Shown: positions 18,239 through 28,876, counted from the stretch's first letter. The stretch is DNA of 64,000 nucleotides from SYIM01 sp039800325 (GCA_039800325.1 JBDLQY010000186.1:54944-118943); one strand, 5' to 3'. A program made the numbers and translations. The notes: generated from the letters alone by a model not told the origin.

Positions 18239-19606
18239 ATGTCAGAACAAGCAATGACGCGGGAAATTCTCACGGTTGCCCAGCTCAACCGCGCCGTTGC
18301 GAGCCTGTTTGAGCGCAGCGTCCCGCCGGTGTGGGTCAGCGGCGAAATATCCAATCTCACGCGCGCCGCCAGTGGCCACTATTACTTCAGCCTGAAAGAC
18401 TCCGGCGCGCAGGTTCGCGCGGTGATGTTCCGTGGCCGTGCCCAGTATCTCGACTTTAGTCCCAGGGACGGAGACCAGGTCGAAGTCCGCGCGCTCGTAA
18501 CGCTCTACGAACCGCGTGGCGACTACCAGCTGAACGTCGAGATGATGCGCCGCGCCGGCGCAGGCGATTTGTATCAGCGCTTTCTCGCTCTCAAGGCTCG
18601 TCTGCAGGGCGAGGGTCTGTTTGACGCTGAGCGGAAGCGGCCGCTGCCGGCCCTGCCGCGTCAGATTGGCATCATTACATCGCTGCAGGCAGCTGCCCTA
18701 CGGGATGTCTTGACGACGCTCACGCGGCGGGCGCCTCAGATTCCCGTTGTGATTTACCCATCGCCCGTCCAAGGATCCGAAGCCCCTGCCGCGCTGATCG
18801 CCGCGCTGCAGTGCGCGATCGCGCGGGCCGAGTGCGATGTACTGCTTTTGGTACGCGGCGGCGGATCTATCGAAGATTTGTGGGCTTTCAATGATGAGAG
18901 GCTGGCGCGCGCGCTGGCAGCCAGTCCAATTCCTATCGTCTGCGGAGTGGGGCACGAGACTGACTTCACGATTGCCGATTTTGTCGCCGACCTGCGAGCG
19001 CCAACGCCGACGGCGGCCGCTGAACAGGCTGCTCCCGATCGAAGGCAACTCATCGAAAGCGTGTTCGCCTGCGTCGCACGCTTGCGTGAGCTGGCGCAGC
19101 GCCGCTTCGATAACGCATCGCAGCAGCTTGATCTCGCGGTGAGGCTGCTGCGTCCGCCCTCGGCGCAGTGGGCACTCAGGGCCCGTCAGCTGGAGGCTTT
19201 GGGTGCTCGGCTGGCAAGCGCACAGGCGTCTGCCCAAACCTTGAGAAGTCATCGCCTGGACCGGTTGACCGCGCGTCTGCGTACGCCGGATACGCGGGCT
19301 GCGTCTGCACGCCTGGATTCGCTAAGCCAGCGCCTGTTGCGAGCGGGCCGGCAGACACTTGAGCGACGCTCTGGGCGGCTTGAGCACGGGGCGGCTGCGC
19401 TGGCCCTGGTGAGCCCCCAGGCGGTACTTGAGCGGGGTTATGCCATCGTCACCGACGAGCACGGCCAGGTCTTGCGGCAGGCGGCGGCGGTCAGCCCCGG
19501 TGCCGATGTGCGAGTAAGCCTTGCCCGCGGAGAGCTGATCGCAACCGTTCGGCAGACGGTCGCATCCAGGTTGGATAGTCCAGCGACCGGGCCGGACGCG
19601 GGCTAG
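18239..19606 (+). CDS. xseA: Exodeoxyribonuclease VII large subunit
   Basis: The large subunit of the single-strand-specific nuclease ExoVII. The N-terminal OB fold contains VWVSGEISNLTRAASGHYYFSLKD in two blocks, followed by the catalytic core with IGIITS, ALRDVL, LLLVRGGGSIEDLWAFN and VCGVGHETDFTIADFVADLRAPTPTAAAE in separate conserved blocks. A coiled-coil rich segment spans roughly residues 260-390. The ATG at 18239 gives about 455 residues; a GTG at 18194 and an ATG at 18221 are alternatives. The small subunit xseB is at 33100, in the isoprenoid operon rather than here. Confidence 0.95.
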   Translation: MSEQAMTREILTVAQLNRAVASLFERSVPPVWVSGEISNLTRAASGHYYFSLKDSGAQVRAVMFRGRAQYLDFSPRDGDQVEVRALVTLYEPRGDYQLNVEMMRRAGAGDLYQRFLALKARLQGEGLFDAERKRPLPALPRQIGIITSLQAAALRDVLTTLTRRAPQIPVVIYPSPVQGSEAPAALIAALQCAIARAECDVLLLVRGGGSIEDLWAFNDERLARALAASPIPIVCGVGHETDFTIADFVADLRAPTPTAAAEQAAPDRRQLIESVFACVARLRELAQRRFDNASQQLDLAVRLLRPPSAQWALRARQLEALGARLASAQASAQTLRSHRLDRLTARLRTPDTRAASARLDSLSQRLLRAGRQTLERRSGRLEHGAAALALVSPQAVLERGYAIVTDEHGQVLRQAAAVSPGADVRVSLARGELIATVRQTVASRLDSPATGPDAG

Positions 19607-19677
19607 GATACGCAGCGGGCAGCTTGCTCCCGGCTATCGGGGCTCTGCCATTGACCCGTCCGGCATTGCGGGTCGTC

Positions 19678-19707
19678 TTGGTGCGCGTCTCGGTTTAGGC
19701 CTAGAAT
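19678..19707 (+). promoter_or_regulatory. candidate sodB promoter
   Basis: TTGGTG (19678-19683) and TAGAAT (19702-19707) are separated by 18 bases and lie 46 bases before the sodB ATG. The sequence before the ATG contains a GAGG ribosome site, giving a conventional leader. Confidence 0.45.
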
Positions 19708-19752
19708 CTGCGCCCGTTTCCTGTTCACCTTCCAACGATCGAGGATTTTCAG

Positions 19753-20334
19753 ATGGAACACACTCTCCCCGCGTTGCCCTACGCAACCGATGCGCTAGCG
19801 CCGCACATGTCGAAGGAAACCTTCGAGTATCACTACGGCAAGCATCATCAGGCTTACGCCACCAACCTGAACAACCTGATCAAAGGCACCGAATTCGAGA
19901 ACGCCTCGCTTGAGGACATCGTGCGCAAATCATCGGGCGGCATGTTTAACAACGCAGCCCAGGTCTGGAACCACAGCTTCTTCTGGAATTGCATGAAGCC
20001 CAACGGCGGCGGCGAACCCGCAGGCGCCCTGGGAGCTGCGATTACGGCGAAGTGGGGTTCTTATGCGGCCTTCAAAGAGGCCTTCACCAAGAGCGCGGTG
20101 GGTAATTTCGGTTCGAGCTGGACCTGGCTGGTAAAAAAGGCCGACGGCTCAGTGGATATCGTCAACACCAGTAATGCGGCCACGCCACTGTCGGGCGCTG
20201 ATAAGCCCCTGCTGACCATCGATTTGTGGGAACACGCCTACTACATCGATTACCGCAATGCCCGTCCCAAGTTCGTCGAGACCTACCTGAATCACCTGGT
20301 CAACTGGGACTTCGCAGCGCGTAACTTCGCCTGA
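19753..20334 (+). CDS. sodB: Iron superoxide dismutase
   Basis: A 193-residue cytoplasmic Fe-type dismutase converting superoxide to peroxide and oxygen. Metal ligands visible are His27 (YHYGKHH), the His of QVWNHSFFW, and Asp and His of DLWEHAYYID. The AAQVWNHSFFW block with Gln in the first helix domain is characteristic of the iron rather than the manganese form. A ribosome site GAGG is positioned 9 bases before the ATG. It lies next to xseA as in Bordetella-type genomes. Confidence 0.95.
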   Translation: MEHTLPALPYATDALAPHMSKETFEYHYGKHHQAYATNLNNLIKGTEFENASLEDIVRKSSGGMFNNAAQVWNHSFFWNCMKPNGGGEPAGALGAAITAKWGSYAAFKEAFTKSAVGNFGSSWTWLVKKADGSVDIVNTSNAATPLSGADKPLLTIDLWEHAYYIDYRNARPKFVETYLNHLVNWDFAARNFA

Positions 20335-20391
20335 GTATTCGGCGGTAACCGGGCCTTGGGGCCACCCCAAGCCCGGCTGTCGCACCAGCCC

Positions 20392-20931
20392 TCAACGGGC
20401 GCCGTCTCCGAAAAACTGCCGATTTACCAGCAGGCTGCCTGCGCTTATACCGCGGCGCTCAAACCAGCCTTGTTCCATTTCGAGCGCGAAGCGGACCGGG
20501 GCGTCAGGGCAGTGACTGTTTTCGGTCTGGGGCGCCATGTTGGCGATATTGACGATGCGACCGCCGTCGTCGATGAAGGCAATCGATAGCGCAATGAGGG
20601 TATTGCGCATCCAGAAGCAGTGCGTGGCGCGCTCGCTGAACACAAACAGCATGCCCTGGTTTGGGCCCAGCGACTGGCGAAACATCAGTCCGGTTGCCCG
20701 TGATGAGGGGTCAGCGGCCACCTCGGCACGAATGATGTGCATGCCGGCCTGCAGGCTGACAACCGGCAGGCCTTGCTGTGGCGTGCCCTGGGCGGCCGCC
20801 ATTGAGCTGACCGCCATGCCGCCCATCAGGCACGCGAGCGCGAGCGCCGCCCGCGTGACGCGCTGAGCGATACCGATGGGCGCCGCCCGCGTGAGGCGCT
20901 GAGCAACGCCGACGAGCGAGCGCCCGGGCAT
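20392..20931 (-). CDS. Exported DUF192-family protein
   Basis: A 179-residue protein. The DUF192 domain covers about residues 60-175 and has the family hallmarks RATGLMFRQSL, GMLFVF, HCFWMRNTLIALSIAFID and a C-terminal ALEMEQGWFERRGISAGS. A hydrophobic segment ending AAAQG near residue 48 looks like a signal peptide. The function of the family is unknown. The N-terminus is unusually long because a 36-base unit is duplicated in its coding sequence, so the true start may be further in. The ATG lies 2 bases after the icd stop, suggesting co-transcription with icd. Confidence 0.8.
   Translation of the reverse strand: MPGRSLVGVAQRLTRAAPIGIAQRVTRAALALACLMGGMAVSSMAAAQGTPQQGLPVVSLQAGMHIIRAEVAADPSSRATGLMFRQSLGPNQGMLFVFSERATHCFWMRNTLIALSIAFIDDGGRIVNIANMAPQTENSHCPDAPVRFALEMEQGWFERRGISAGSLLVNRQFFGDGAR
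20845..20916. repeat. imperfect 36-bp in-frame tandem duplication
   Basis: Two 36-base copies (20845-20880 and 20881-20916), both starting CGCCGCCCGCGTGA, lie in the 5' part of the DUF192 gene. They produce the repeated peptide AQR(V/L)TRAA, a 12-residue duplication within or before the signal peptide. Confidence 0.85.
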
Positions 20932-20933
20932 GA

Positions 20934-23168
<2,235 letters not shown>

Positions 23169-23187
23169 GCGTGATTTCTCCCGGTTT

Positions 23188-23220
23188 CGATGCCTATTTG
23201 ATGCTTATTCGATGCTTACA
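23188..23220. repeat. three 11-bp direct repeats in the icd leader/promoter
   Basis: The units CGATGCCTATT, TGATGCTTATT and CGATGCTTACA are contiguous at 23188-23198, 23199-23209 and 23210-23220. They lie 20-52 bases upstream of the icd start. They could be stacked regulator sites on one DNA face (one helical turn apart) or a slippage product. Confidence 0.75.
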
Positions 23221-23320
23221 GGCGCGAGCAACCCGGCGCGGGCTCAGAGCCGCGGGCGCGATATGGCTCACGCGCACAAAGCCTTTAAGGATAGCGCGTA
23301 ATCGGCCCTAGGGGCAGACG

Positions 23321-23344
23321 AAAAAAAGCCGGCTTAACGCCGGC
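23321..23344 (-). terminator. Rho-independent terminator of the cold-shock gene
   Basis: Read leftward, GCCGGC-GTTAA-GCCGGC (23344-23328) is followed by seven T residues (23327-23321). It lies 83 bases after the cold-shock protein stop and before the icd promoter, so it ends the cold-shock transcript. Confidence 0.8.
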
Positions 23345-23426
23345 GCAAAATGCCCGCATGCAGAGCACGCAGGCATCCGCCGCGGCCTGGACGACGGCTG
23401 TCATCCAGGCCTTCGGATCTGCGATA

Positions 23427-23630
23427 TCAGGCGTTTTGAATATTCGACGCTTGCTTGCCCTTGGGGCCTTGCACGACGTCAAACTGCACCTTCTGTCCTT
23501 CCTTCAAGCTTTTAAAACCGCTCATTTGGATGGCGCTGAAATGGGCAAATAAATCTTCGCCGCCGTCATCGGGCGTGATGAATCCGAAACCCTTAGCGTC
23601 GTTGAACCACTTGACAGTACCCGTTGCCAT
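23427..23630 (-). CDS. Cold-shock domain protein
   Basis: A 67-residue Csp-family single-strand nucleic-acid-binding protein. It carries RNP1 (KGFGFITPD) and RNP2-like (DLFAHFSAI) motifs. The ATG at 23630 begins the canonical MATGTVKWFNDAKGFGFI; a 25-residue upstream in-frame extension is not homologous. Expression in many bacteria is controlled by a long structured leader; the 346-base gap upstream would allow one. A terminator follows at 23321-23344. Confidence 0.95.
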   Translation of the reverse strand: MATGTVKWFNDAKGFGFITPDDGGEDLFAHFSAIQMSGFKSLKEGQKVQFDVVQGPKGKQASNIQNA

Positions 23631-23976
23631 AACTTTGCCGGCCTTTCTTCGATTGACATTCAAGATCGGCCAGAAAACTGTTTCCTGCACCTGCTCTCTG
23701 AGCATACAGGCCCGCCTGATCCGACCTCCCAGTGAGTGCCCAGCTGCGCCGAATGAGCGCCGCCGGTGGTGCGCGACGCCAAACCCTATGCGGTTTGGTG
23801 GCCGGGCAGCACCCCGGGAACTGCGTTAAAGTCCCTTTGGAGCATGCGGATTTTTTTCCAGTTAGAGGATGGCGTCAAGTCCAGCACGCCCGGATTGGGC
23901 CGACAGGCGTGCGTCAAGGGGCGGCAAGCGGCACAGACGTTGTTGCGGCGCCACGATCAGTCGCTAGAATGCGTCG
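23631..23976. promoter_or_regulatory. divergent intergenic region cold-shock gene/clpS
   Basis: At 346 bases this is the longest gap in the window. It holds the leftward cold-shock promoter and leader and the rightward clpS promoter. A perfect inverted repeat CCAAACC-CTATGC-GGTTTGG lies at 23779-23798. I see no protein-coding signal; the small frames that cross it have no homology and atypical composition. Confidence 0.5.
23943..23970 (+). promoter_or_regulatory. candidate clpS promoter, predicted leaderless
   Basis: TTGCGG (23943-23948) and TAGAAT (23965-23970) are separated by 16 bases. The -10 box ends 6 bases before the clpS ATG, and those bases (GCGTCG) contain no Shine-Dalgarno sequence. 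The usual +1 distance would put transcription at the A of the start codon. Confidence 0.5.
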
Positions 23977-24285
23977 ATGGCTACCCGTCACGACCCCGGC
24001 ACCGTACTCGAGCGACAGGAATCCCGTCTGGCGCCTCCGCCCATGTATCAGGTATTGCTACTCAATGACGATTACACTCCGATGGAGTTTGTTGTCATCG
24101 TGCTGCAGAAGTTTTTTGGCATGAACCGAGAAAAGGCCACCCAGGTCATGTTCGCGGTTCACCGAGAGGGGCGCGGCGTCTGCGGGATTTATCCCCGGGA
24201 CGTGGCAGCCACGAAAGTTGAGCAAGTCAGCAGTTTTTCGCGCCAGCATCAGCATCCGCTGCAGTGCGTGATGGAGGAAGCATGA
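23977..24285 (+). CDS. clpS: ClpS adaptor for the ClpAP protease (N-end rule)
   Basis: A 102-residue adaptor that delivers N-degron substrates to ClpA. The unstructured N-terminus of about 20 residues precedes YQVLLLNDDYTPMEFVV, whose Asn-Asp pair and following residues line the N-degron pocket; HREGRGVCGIYPRDVA is also conserved. Its stop overlaps the clpA start (ATGA), so the two are translationally coupled. Confidence 0.96.
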   Translation: MATRHDPGTVLERQESRLAPPPMYQVLLLNDDYTPMEFVVIVLQKFFGMNREKATQVMFAVHREGRGVCGIYPRDVAATKVEQVSSFSRQHQHPLQCVMEEA

Positions 24286-26624
24286 TCGCCCAGGAGCTTG
24301 AAGTCAGTCTGCACATGGCCTTTGTCGAGGCCAGGCAGCAGCGACATGAGTTCATCACCGTCGAGCACCTGTTGCTGGCGTTGTTGGATAACCCGTCTGC
24401 GGCCGAGGTGCTGCGCGCTTGCGCGGCGTCCATCGATGATTTGCGTCGCAATCTCACCAGCTTCATCAAAGAAAACACGCCAGTTGTGCCGGGTACTGAA
24501 GAAATCGATACCCAGCCCACGCTCGGATTTCAGCGCGTCATACAGCGCGCCATCATGCATGTGCAGTCCACCTCAAACGGCAAGAAAGAGGTCACGGGCG
24601 CCAACGTGCTGGTCGCGATTTTTGGCGAAAAGGATTCGCACGCGGTGTACTACCTGCATCAGCAGGGCATCACTCGACTCGATGTCGTCAATTACATCTC
24701 TCACGGCATTACCAAAGCTCCGCAGCCCAAAGAGCCTCAGAAAGAAGATGGCGCCGAGGCTGAACAGGAAAGCGGCGCGCCTGCCTCGGGGGCCGCATCA
24801 GCGCAGCCGGGCGCGCTCGAGCAGTACACACTTAACCTCAACACGGCCGCGCGCGAGGGGCGCATTGACCCCCTCATCGGGCGTGAGCACGAAGTTGAGC
24901 GTGTGATTCAGGTGCTGTGCCGCCGTCGCAAAAACAATCCGCTTCTGGTGGGAGAAGCTGGCGTGGGTAAAACGGCCATTGCCGAGGGACTCGCCTGGCG
25001 CATCACCCAGGGGGACGTACCCGAAATTCTGGGTGGTTCCACCGTGTTTTCGCTCGACATGGGCGCGCTGCTGGCGGGCACCAAGTACCGAGGCGATTTT
25101 GAACAGCGCCTGAAAGCGGTTTTGAAGCAACTCAAGTCCACGCAGGGGTCTATTCTTTTCATCGACGAGATCCACACGCTGATCGGGGCTGGCTCTGCCT
25201 CGGGCGGAACCCTGGATGCTTCCAACCTGCTCAAGCCCGCGCTGTCCTCAGGGCAATTGAAGTGCATTGGCGCCACCACGTACAACGAATACCGTGGCAT
25301 TTTCGAAAAAGATCATGCCCTGTCGCGGCGGTTCCAGAAAATTGACGTCAACGAACCCTCGGTTGAGCAGACCGTACAGATTTTGCGCGGACTGAAGTCT
25401 CGCTTTGAAGAGCACCACGGCGTGAAGTATTCGGCCTCGGCGCTGTCGGCCGCAGCTGAACTATCGGCCAAGTACATCAACGACCGGCATCTGCCCGATA
25501 AAGCCATCGATGTCATCGACGAGGCGGGCGCTGCCCAGCGCATCCTGCCGAAGTCACGTCAGAAAAAGGTCATCGGCAAGGGCGACATTGAAGATATCGT
25601 GGCAAAAATCGCCCGTATTCCGCCCGCGTCGGTGTCCTCGGACGATCGCAGCCGCCTGCAGACGCTTGATCGCGATCTCAAGGCCACTGTGTTTGGTCAA
25701 GAGCCTGCCATTGAGGCCCTTGCGGCGGCCATCAAGATGTCTCGTTCGGGTTTGGGCAAGCCCGATAAACCTATTGGTTCCTTCCTGTTTTCTGGGCCCA
25801 CGGGCGTCGGCAAGACTGAGGTCGCCAAGCAGCTGGCGTTCATTCTGGGTATCGAGCTCATCCGCTTTGACATGTCCGAATACATGGAGCGGCATGCGGT
25901 TTCTCGCCTTATTGGTGCGCCCCCGGGCTATGTGGGCTTTGATCAGGGCGGTTTGCTGACCGAGGCCATTACCAAGAAGCCTCATGCAGTGCTGCTGCTC
26001 GATGAAATCGAGAAGGCGCATCCAGACATTTTCAACATTCTGCTTCAGGTCATGGATCACGGCACGCTTACCGACAACAATGGGCGTAAGGCTGATTTTC
26101 GCAACGTGATCATCATCATGACCACCAACGCAGGCGCGGCCGATCTCCAGCGTCGGGTAATCGGCTTCTCGGACACCCGTCAGGCGGGCGACGAGATGGC
26201 CGAGATCAAGCGTCTGTTTACGCCCGAGTTTCGCAACCGACTCGATGCCATCATCAGTTTCCGGGCGCTCGATGAGGACATCATCCTGCGCGTGGTCGAC
26301 AAATTTCTCATGCAGCTTGAGGAGCAACTGCACGAGAAGAAGGTCGAGGTCATCTTCACCGAGGCTTTGCGTAAGCATCTGGCCTCCAAGGGTTTTGATC
26401 CGCTCATGGGGGCGCGGCCTATGCAGCGGCTCATCCAGGACACTATCCGTAAGGCACTTGCAGATGAGCTTCTGTTTGGACGTCTGGTCAGCGGTGGGCG
26501 CGTCACGGTCGATCTCGACGAGGCTGAGCAGGTTTTGCTGTCGTTTGATGGTCGGTCTTCGCCCGCTTCATCGGGCGGTATGACAGCCGACGGCGAAGAG
26601 TCTGCCGAGGTGGCCACGGCCTGA
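24282..26624 (+). CDS. clpA: ATP-dependent Clp protease ATP-binding subunit ClpA
   Basis: A 780-residue AAA+ unfoldase that feeds ClpP. It has the N-terminal Clp_N repeat domain (residues 1-145, binding ClpS), an acidic linker, a first ATPase module with GEAGVGKTAIAEG, and a second with GPTGVGKTEVAKQ, FDMSEYMERHAVSRLIGAPPGYVG in parts and a C-terminal D2-small domain. The IGL/IGF-type ClpP-docking loop appears as RRVIGFSD. The start at 24282 overlaps the clpS stop; an in-frame upstream ATG would lie inside clpS. The C-terminal tail after about residue 755 is low-complexity and acidic. Confidence 0.96.
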   Translation: MIAQELEVSLHMAFVEARQQRHEFITVEHLLLALLDNPSAAEVLRACAASIDDLRRNLTSFIKENTPVVPGTEEIDTQPTLGFQRVIQRAIMHVQSTSNGKKEVTGANVLVAIFGEKDSHAVYYLHQQGITRLDVVNYISHGITKAPQPKEPQKEDGAEAEQESGAPASGAASAQPGALEQYTLNLNTAAREGRIDPLIGREHEVERVIQVLCRRRKNNPLLVGEAGVGKTAIAEGLAWRITQGDVPEILGGSTVFSLDMGALLAGTKYRGDFEQRLKAVLKQLKSTQGSILFIDEIHTLIGAGSASGGTLDASNLLKPALSSGQLKCIGATTYNEYRGIFEKDHALSRRFQKIDVNEPSVEQTVQILRGLKSRFEEHHGVKYSASALSAAAELSAKYINDRHLPDKAIDVIDEAGAAQRILPKSRQKKVIGKGDIEDIVAKIARIPPASVSSDDRSRLQTLDRDLKATVFGQEPAIEALAAAIKMSRSGLGKPDKPIGSFLFSGPTGVGKTEVAKQLAFILGIELIRFDMSEYMERHAVSRLIGAPPGYVGFDQGGLLTEAITKKPHAVLLLDEIEKAHPDIFNILLQVMDHGTLTDNNGRKADFRNVIIIMTTNAGAADLQRRVIGFSDTRQAGDEMAEIKRLFTPEFRNRLDAIISFRALDEDIILRVVDKFLMQLEEQLHEKKVEVIFTEALRKHLASKGFDPLMGARPMQRLIQDTIRKALADELLFGRLVSGGRVTVDLDEAEQVLLSFDGRSSPASSGGMTADGEESAEVATA

Positions 26625-26728
26625 GCCAACAACCGAGTTGAGTCAACGCATCAGCGGGTTAGCGATCACGCACAGTCGTTGCCCGCTATTTGCCCATCAC
26701 ACAATTTCAACCACAAAGGAGACCCGTG

Positions 26729-27040
26729 ATGTTCAAGCGAACCCTAGCCACTGGTATCGCAGCGGGCGTGCTGGCCGCGGCTATTCCGGCAGTGGCGTCA
26801 GCCACGGACATTCGCTACATCGCTGCCAACTGCGCAAACTGCCACGGTACAGAAGGCCGTGTAGCGCCTGGCAGCGGACTACCTGGTCTTGCCGGGCAAC
26901 CGGCGGCGTACTTCATCGAGCAGATGAACGCGTTTCGCAGCGGCAAGCGCCAGGCGACCATCATGCATCAGCTCGCCAAGGGCTATACCGACGACGAAAT
27001 CGCGCGTCTCGCCGCGTACTTTGCCAGCCAGAAGCGCTGA
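26729..27040 (+). CDS. fccA: Monoheme c-type cytochrome, FccA-like
   Basis: A 103-residue exported cytochrome. A signal peptide (MFKRTLATGIAAGVLAAAIP, cleavage after VASA) precedes a single heme site CANCH at Cys35-Cys38-His39, with a likely Met ligand in ATIMHQLAKG. The classic purple-sulfur-bacterial partner is a diheme protein, whereas this one has one heme, as in Chlorobium. It starts the fccA-fccB-dsbB run, 10 bases before fccB, with a good AAGGAG ribosome site. Its role would be to take electrons from FccB. Confidence 0.88.
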   Translation: MFKRTLATGIAAGVLAAAIPAVASATDIRYIAANCANCHGTEGRVAPGSGLPGLAGQPAAYFIEQMNAFRSGKRQATIMHQLAKGYTDDEIARLAAYFASQKR

Positions 27041-27050
27041 GGGGGCGGTC

Positions 27051-28373
27051 ATGGGCAATCAATCTGTAAACGGTGGGCGTCGCGGTCTTTTGCGTGTCGC
27101 AGGCTCTGCGGCGACGGTTTCGGCTCTGGGTGCACCTGCGTTTTTGTCCGGGTGTGCAACGGGTGCTGGCGCGCCGGCCGTATCGCAAAAGAAGCTGGGC
27201 CGCGTCCTGGTGGTCGGTGCCGGTTTCGGCGGTGCCACCGCAGCGCGCTACCTCAAGCTATGGGGCGGTGACGCCATCGACGTCATGCTGGTCGATCGCG
27301 AAACCGCGTTTGTATCCTGCCCTCTGTCGAATCTGGTCGTGGGCGGTCACCGCCGCATTCAGGATCTCACCGTGGGCTATGGCGGTCTGCGTCAGGCGGG
27401 CGTGGTGGTGCTCAACGACGAGGTCGAAAAGATCGACCCAGCCAAGAAGCAGGTCAGTTTCAAAAAGCTGGCTGACCAGACATTTGACCGCATTATTGTT
27501 TCGCCAGGTATCGACTTTGATTTTGGTGCCATTCAGGGCCTGAATGCCGAAGCCCAGAAAACGATTCTGCATGCCTGGAAGGCTGGTCCGCAGACAGTCG
27601 CTCTGAGGCAGCAGCTCGAGGCCATGCCAGACGGTGGCGTGTATGTGCTGTCGATTCCCAAGGCACCATACCGCTGTCCTCCCGGGCCGTATGAGCGCGT
27701 ATGTCAGGTGGCCAGCTACCTCAAGGCAGCCAAGCCGCGCAGCAAGATTATCGTGCTTGATGCCAACCCCGATATTCAGTCCAAAAAGGGCCTGTTTCTG
27801 GCCAGCTGGAACGGGGCCTACGCGGGCATGATTGAGTACCGTGCCAACAGTCAGGTCACTGAGGTTGATGCCCGCAACAACACCGCGGTCACCGAGCTCG
27901 GCGATCGTGTCAAGGCCAATGTGCTCAACATCGTGCCGCCGCAAAGTGCGGGGCAGCTTGCGCACCGTTCGGGTCTGGTCAATGCCAACAAGCTTTGGTG
28001 TGCGGTTGACTGGGTTACCCTGGAGTCCACCGCCGCGCCAGGCATTCACGTGCTGGGTGACGCAACCCTGTCGGCGCCTGGTATGCCTAAGTCGGGCCAT
28101 ATGGCCAACCAGCATGGTAAGGCGGCGGCTGCGGCTATCGTCGAAATCATGAATGGTCGTGCGCCCAGCCCGCTCACCATGGCCAATACCTGCTACAGCT
28201 TTGTTGATGCCAGCAATGTCGTGCATGTGGCATCCGTGCACCGATATAACGCTGAGCAAAAAACCATGGTGGCCGTACAGGGTGCAGGCGGCTTGTCTAC
28301 CCAGGCCAACCAGCTCGAAGGTGTCTACGCCAATTCATGGGCGAAAAACATCTGGGCTGATATGTTCGGTTGA
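27051..28373 (+). CDS. fccB: Flavocytochrome c sulfide dehydrogenase flavoprotein subunit
   Basis: A 440-residue exported flavoprotein that oxidises sulfide to sulfur or polysulfide. The N-terminus has GGRRGLLRVAGSAA, a twin-arginine signal, followed by LSGCA, a possible lipobox. The FAD fold begins RVLVVGAGFGGATAA. Three key cysteines of the Allochromatium enzyme are recognisable: Cys90 (SCPLSNLVVGG) for the covalent FAD link, and Cys209 (YRCPPGPYE) and Cys381 (NTCYS) for the catalytic disulfide. The start at 27051 has GGGGGCGG upstream. dsbB starts within its stop codon. No sox genes are nearby, so the role could be sulfide detoxification. Confidence 0.9.
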   Translation: MGNQSVNGGRRGLLRVAGSAATVSALGAPAFLSGCATGAGAPAVSQKKLGRVLVVGAGFGGATAARYLKLWGGDAIDVMLVDRETAFVSCPLSNLVVGGHRRIQDLTVGYGGLRQAGVVVLNDEVEKIDPAKKQVSFKKLADQTFDRIIVSPGIDFDFGAIQGLNAEAQKTILHAWKAGPQTVALRQQLEAMPDGGVYVLSIPKAPYRCPPGPYERVCQVASYLKAAKPRSKIIVLDANPDIQSKKGLFLASWNGAYAGMIEYRANSQVTEVDARNNTAVTELGDRVKANVLNIVPPQSAGQLAHRSGLVNANKLWCAVDWVTLESTAAPGIHVLGDATLSAPGMPKSGHMANQHGKAAAAAIVEIMNGRAPSPLTMANTCYSFVDASNVVHVASVHRYNAEQKTMVAVQGAGGLSTQANQLEGVYANSWAKNIWADMFG

Positions 28374-28876
28374 TGCTATTCATGCGCCTGTCGCCGCGAG
28401 CGGTACTCGGCGGCTGCGCGCTGATCGGAGCGGCGGCCTTGGCCGCCGCCGTCGTTTCGCAGCATGCCTTCGGGTTTGAGCCCTGCTCTTGGTGCGTATT
28501 GCAGCGACTGATTGTGTTGCTGCTGATTTTGGTGTGCGCGGCCGGCGCCCTGATGGGAACCCGAGAGCGTCCGCGACGTTGGCCCGCGTGGGGTGCTTTG
28601 CCGCTTGCTTTATCGGGTCTCGGGGCTGCTCTGTGGCAGCACTTCGTGGCGGCGCGCAGTGCCGATTGCAGGCTCACCCTTGCGGATCGCATCGTCGGCG
28701 GGCTTCATCTGGCTGATGTCTGGCCCTCTGTGTTTGAGGCTACAGCCCGTTGTGATGAGGCCAACCTGCCCATGCTGGGCATACCGTACGCGATCTGGAG
28801 CGCCGTGCTTTTTCTGCTGATCGCGGTCGCCAGCGCGCTGGCGGTCCGATATCGGCCTAACCACATGTTCCTATAG
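28373..28876 (+). CDS. dsbB: Disulfide bond formation protein DsbB
   Basis: A 167-residue inner-membrane protein that re-oxidises DsbA and passes electrons to quinones. It has four predicted helices and the two periplasmic cysteine pairs: Cys38-Cys41 (FEPCSWC) and Cys99/Cys127 (SADCR, TARCD). The start ATG shares its A with the fccB stop; TTG at 28370 and ATG at 28382 are alternatives. Its position in an fccAB operon is unusual for a general disulfide enzyme; no dsbA is adjacent. Confidence 0.93.
   Translation: MLFMRLSPRAVLGGCALIGAAALAAAVVSQHAFGFEPCSWCVLQRLIVLLLILVCAAGALMGTRERPRRWPAWGALPLALSGLGAALWQHFVAARSADCRLTLADRIVGGLHLADVWPSVFEATARCDEANLPMLGIPYAIWSAVLFLLIAVASALAVRYRPNHMFL

Noticed and set aside
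25554..26378. 274-codon leftward frame antisense to clpA
   Set aside because: Mirror of the conserved ClpA coding sequence with no independent support.
27258..28259. 333-codon leftward frame antisense to fccB
   Set aside because: fccB has complete functional motifs; the antisense frame only reflects GC-rich codon use.
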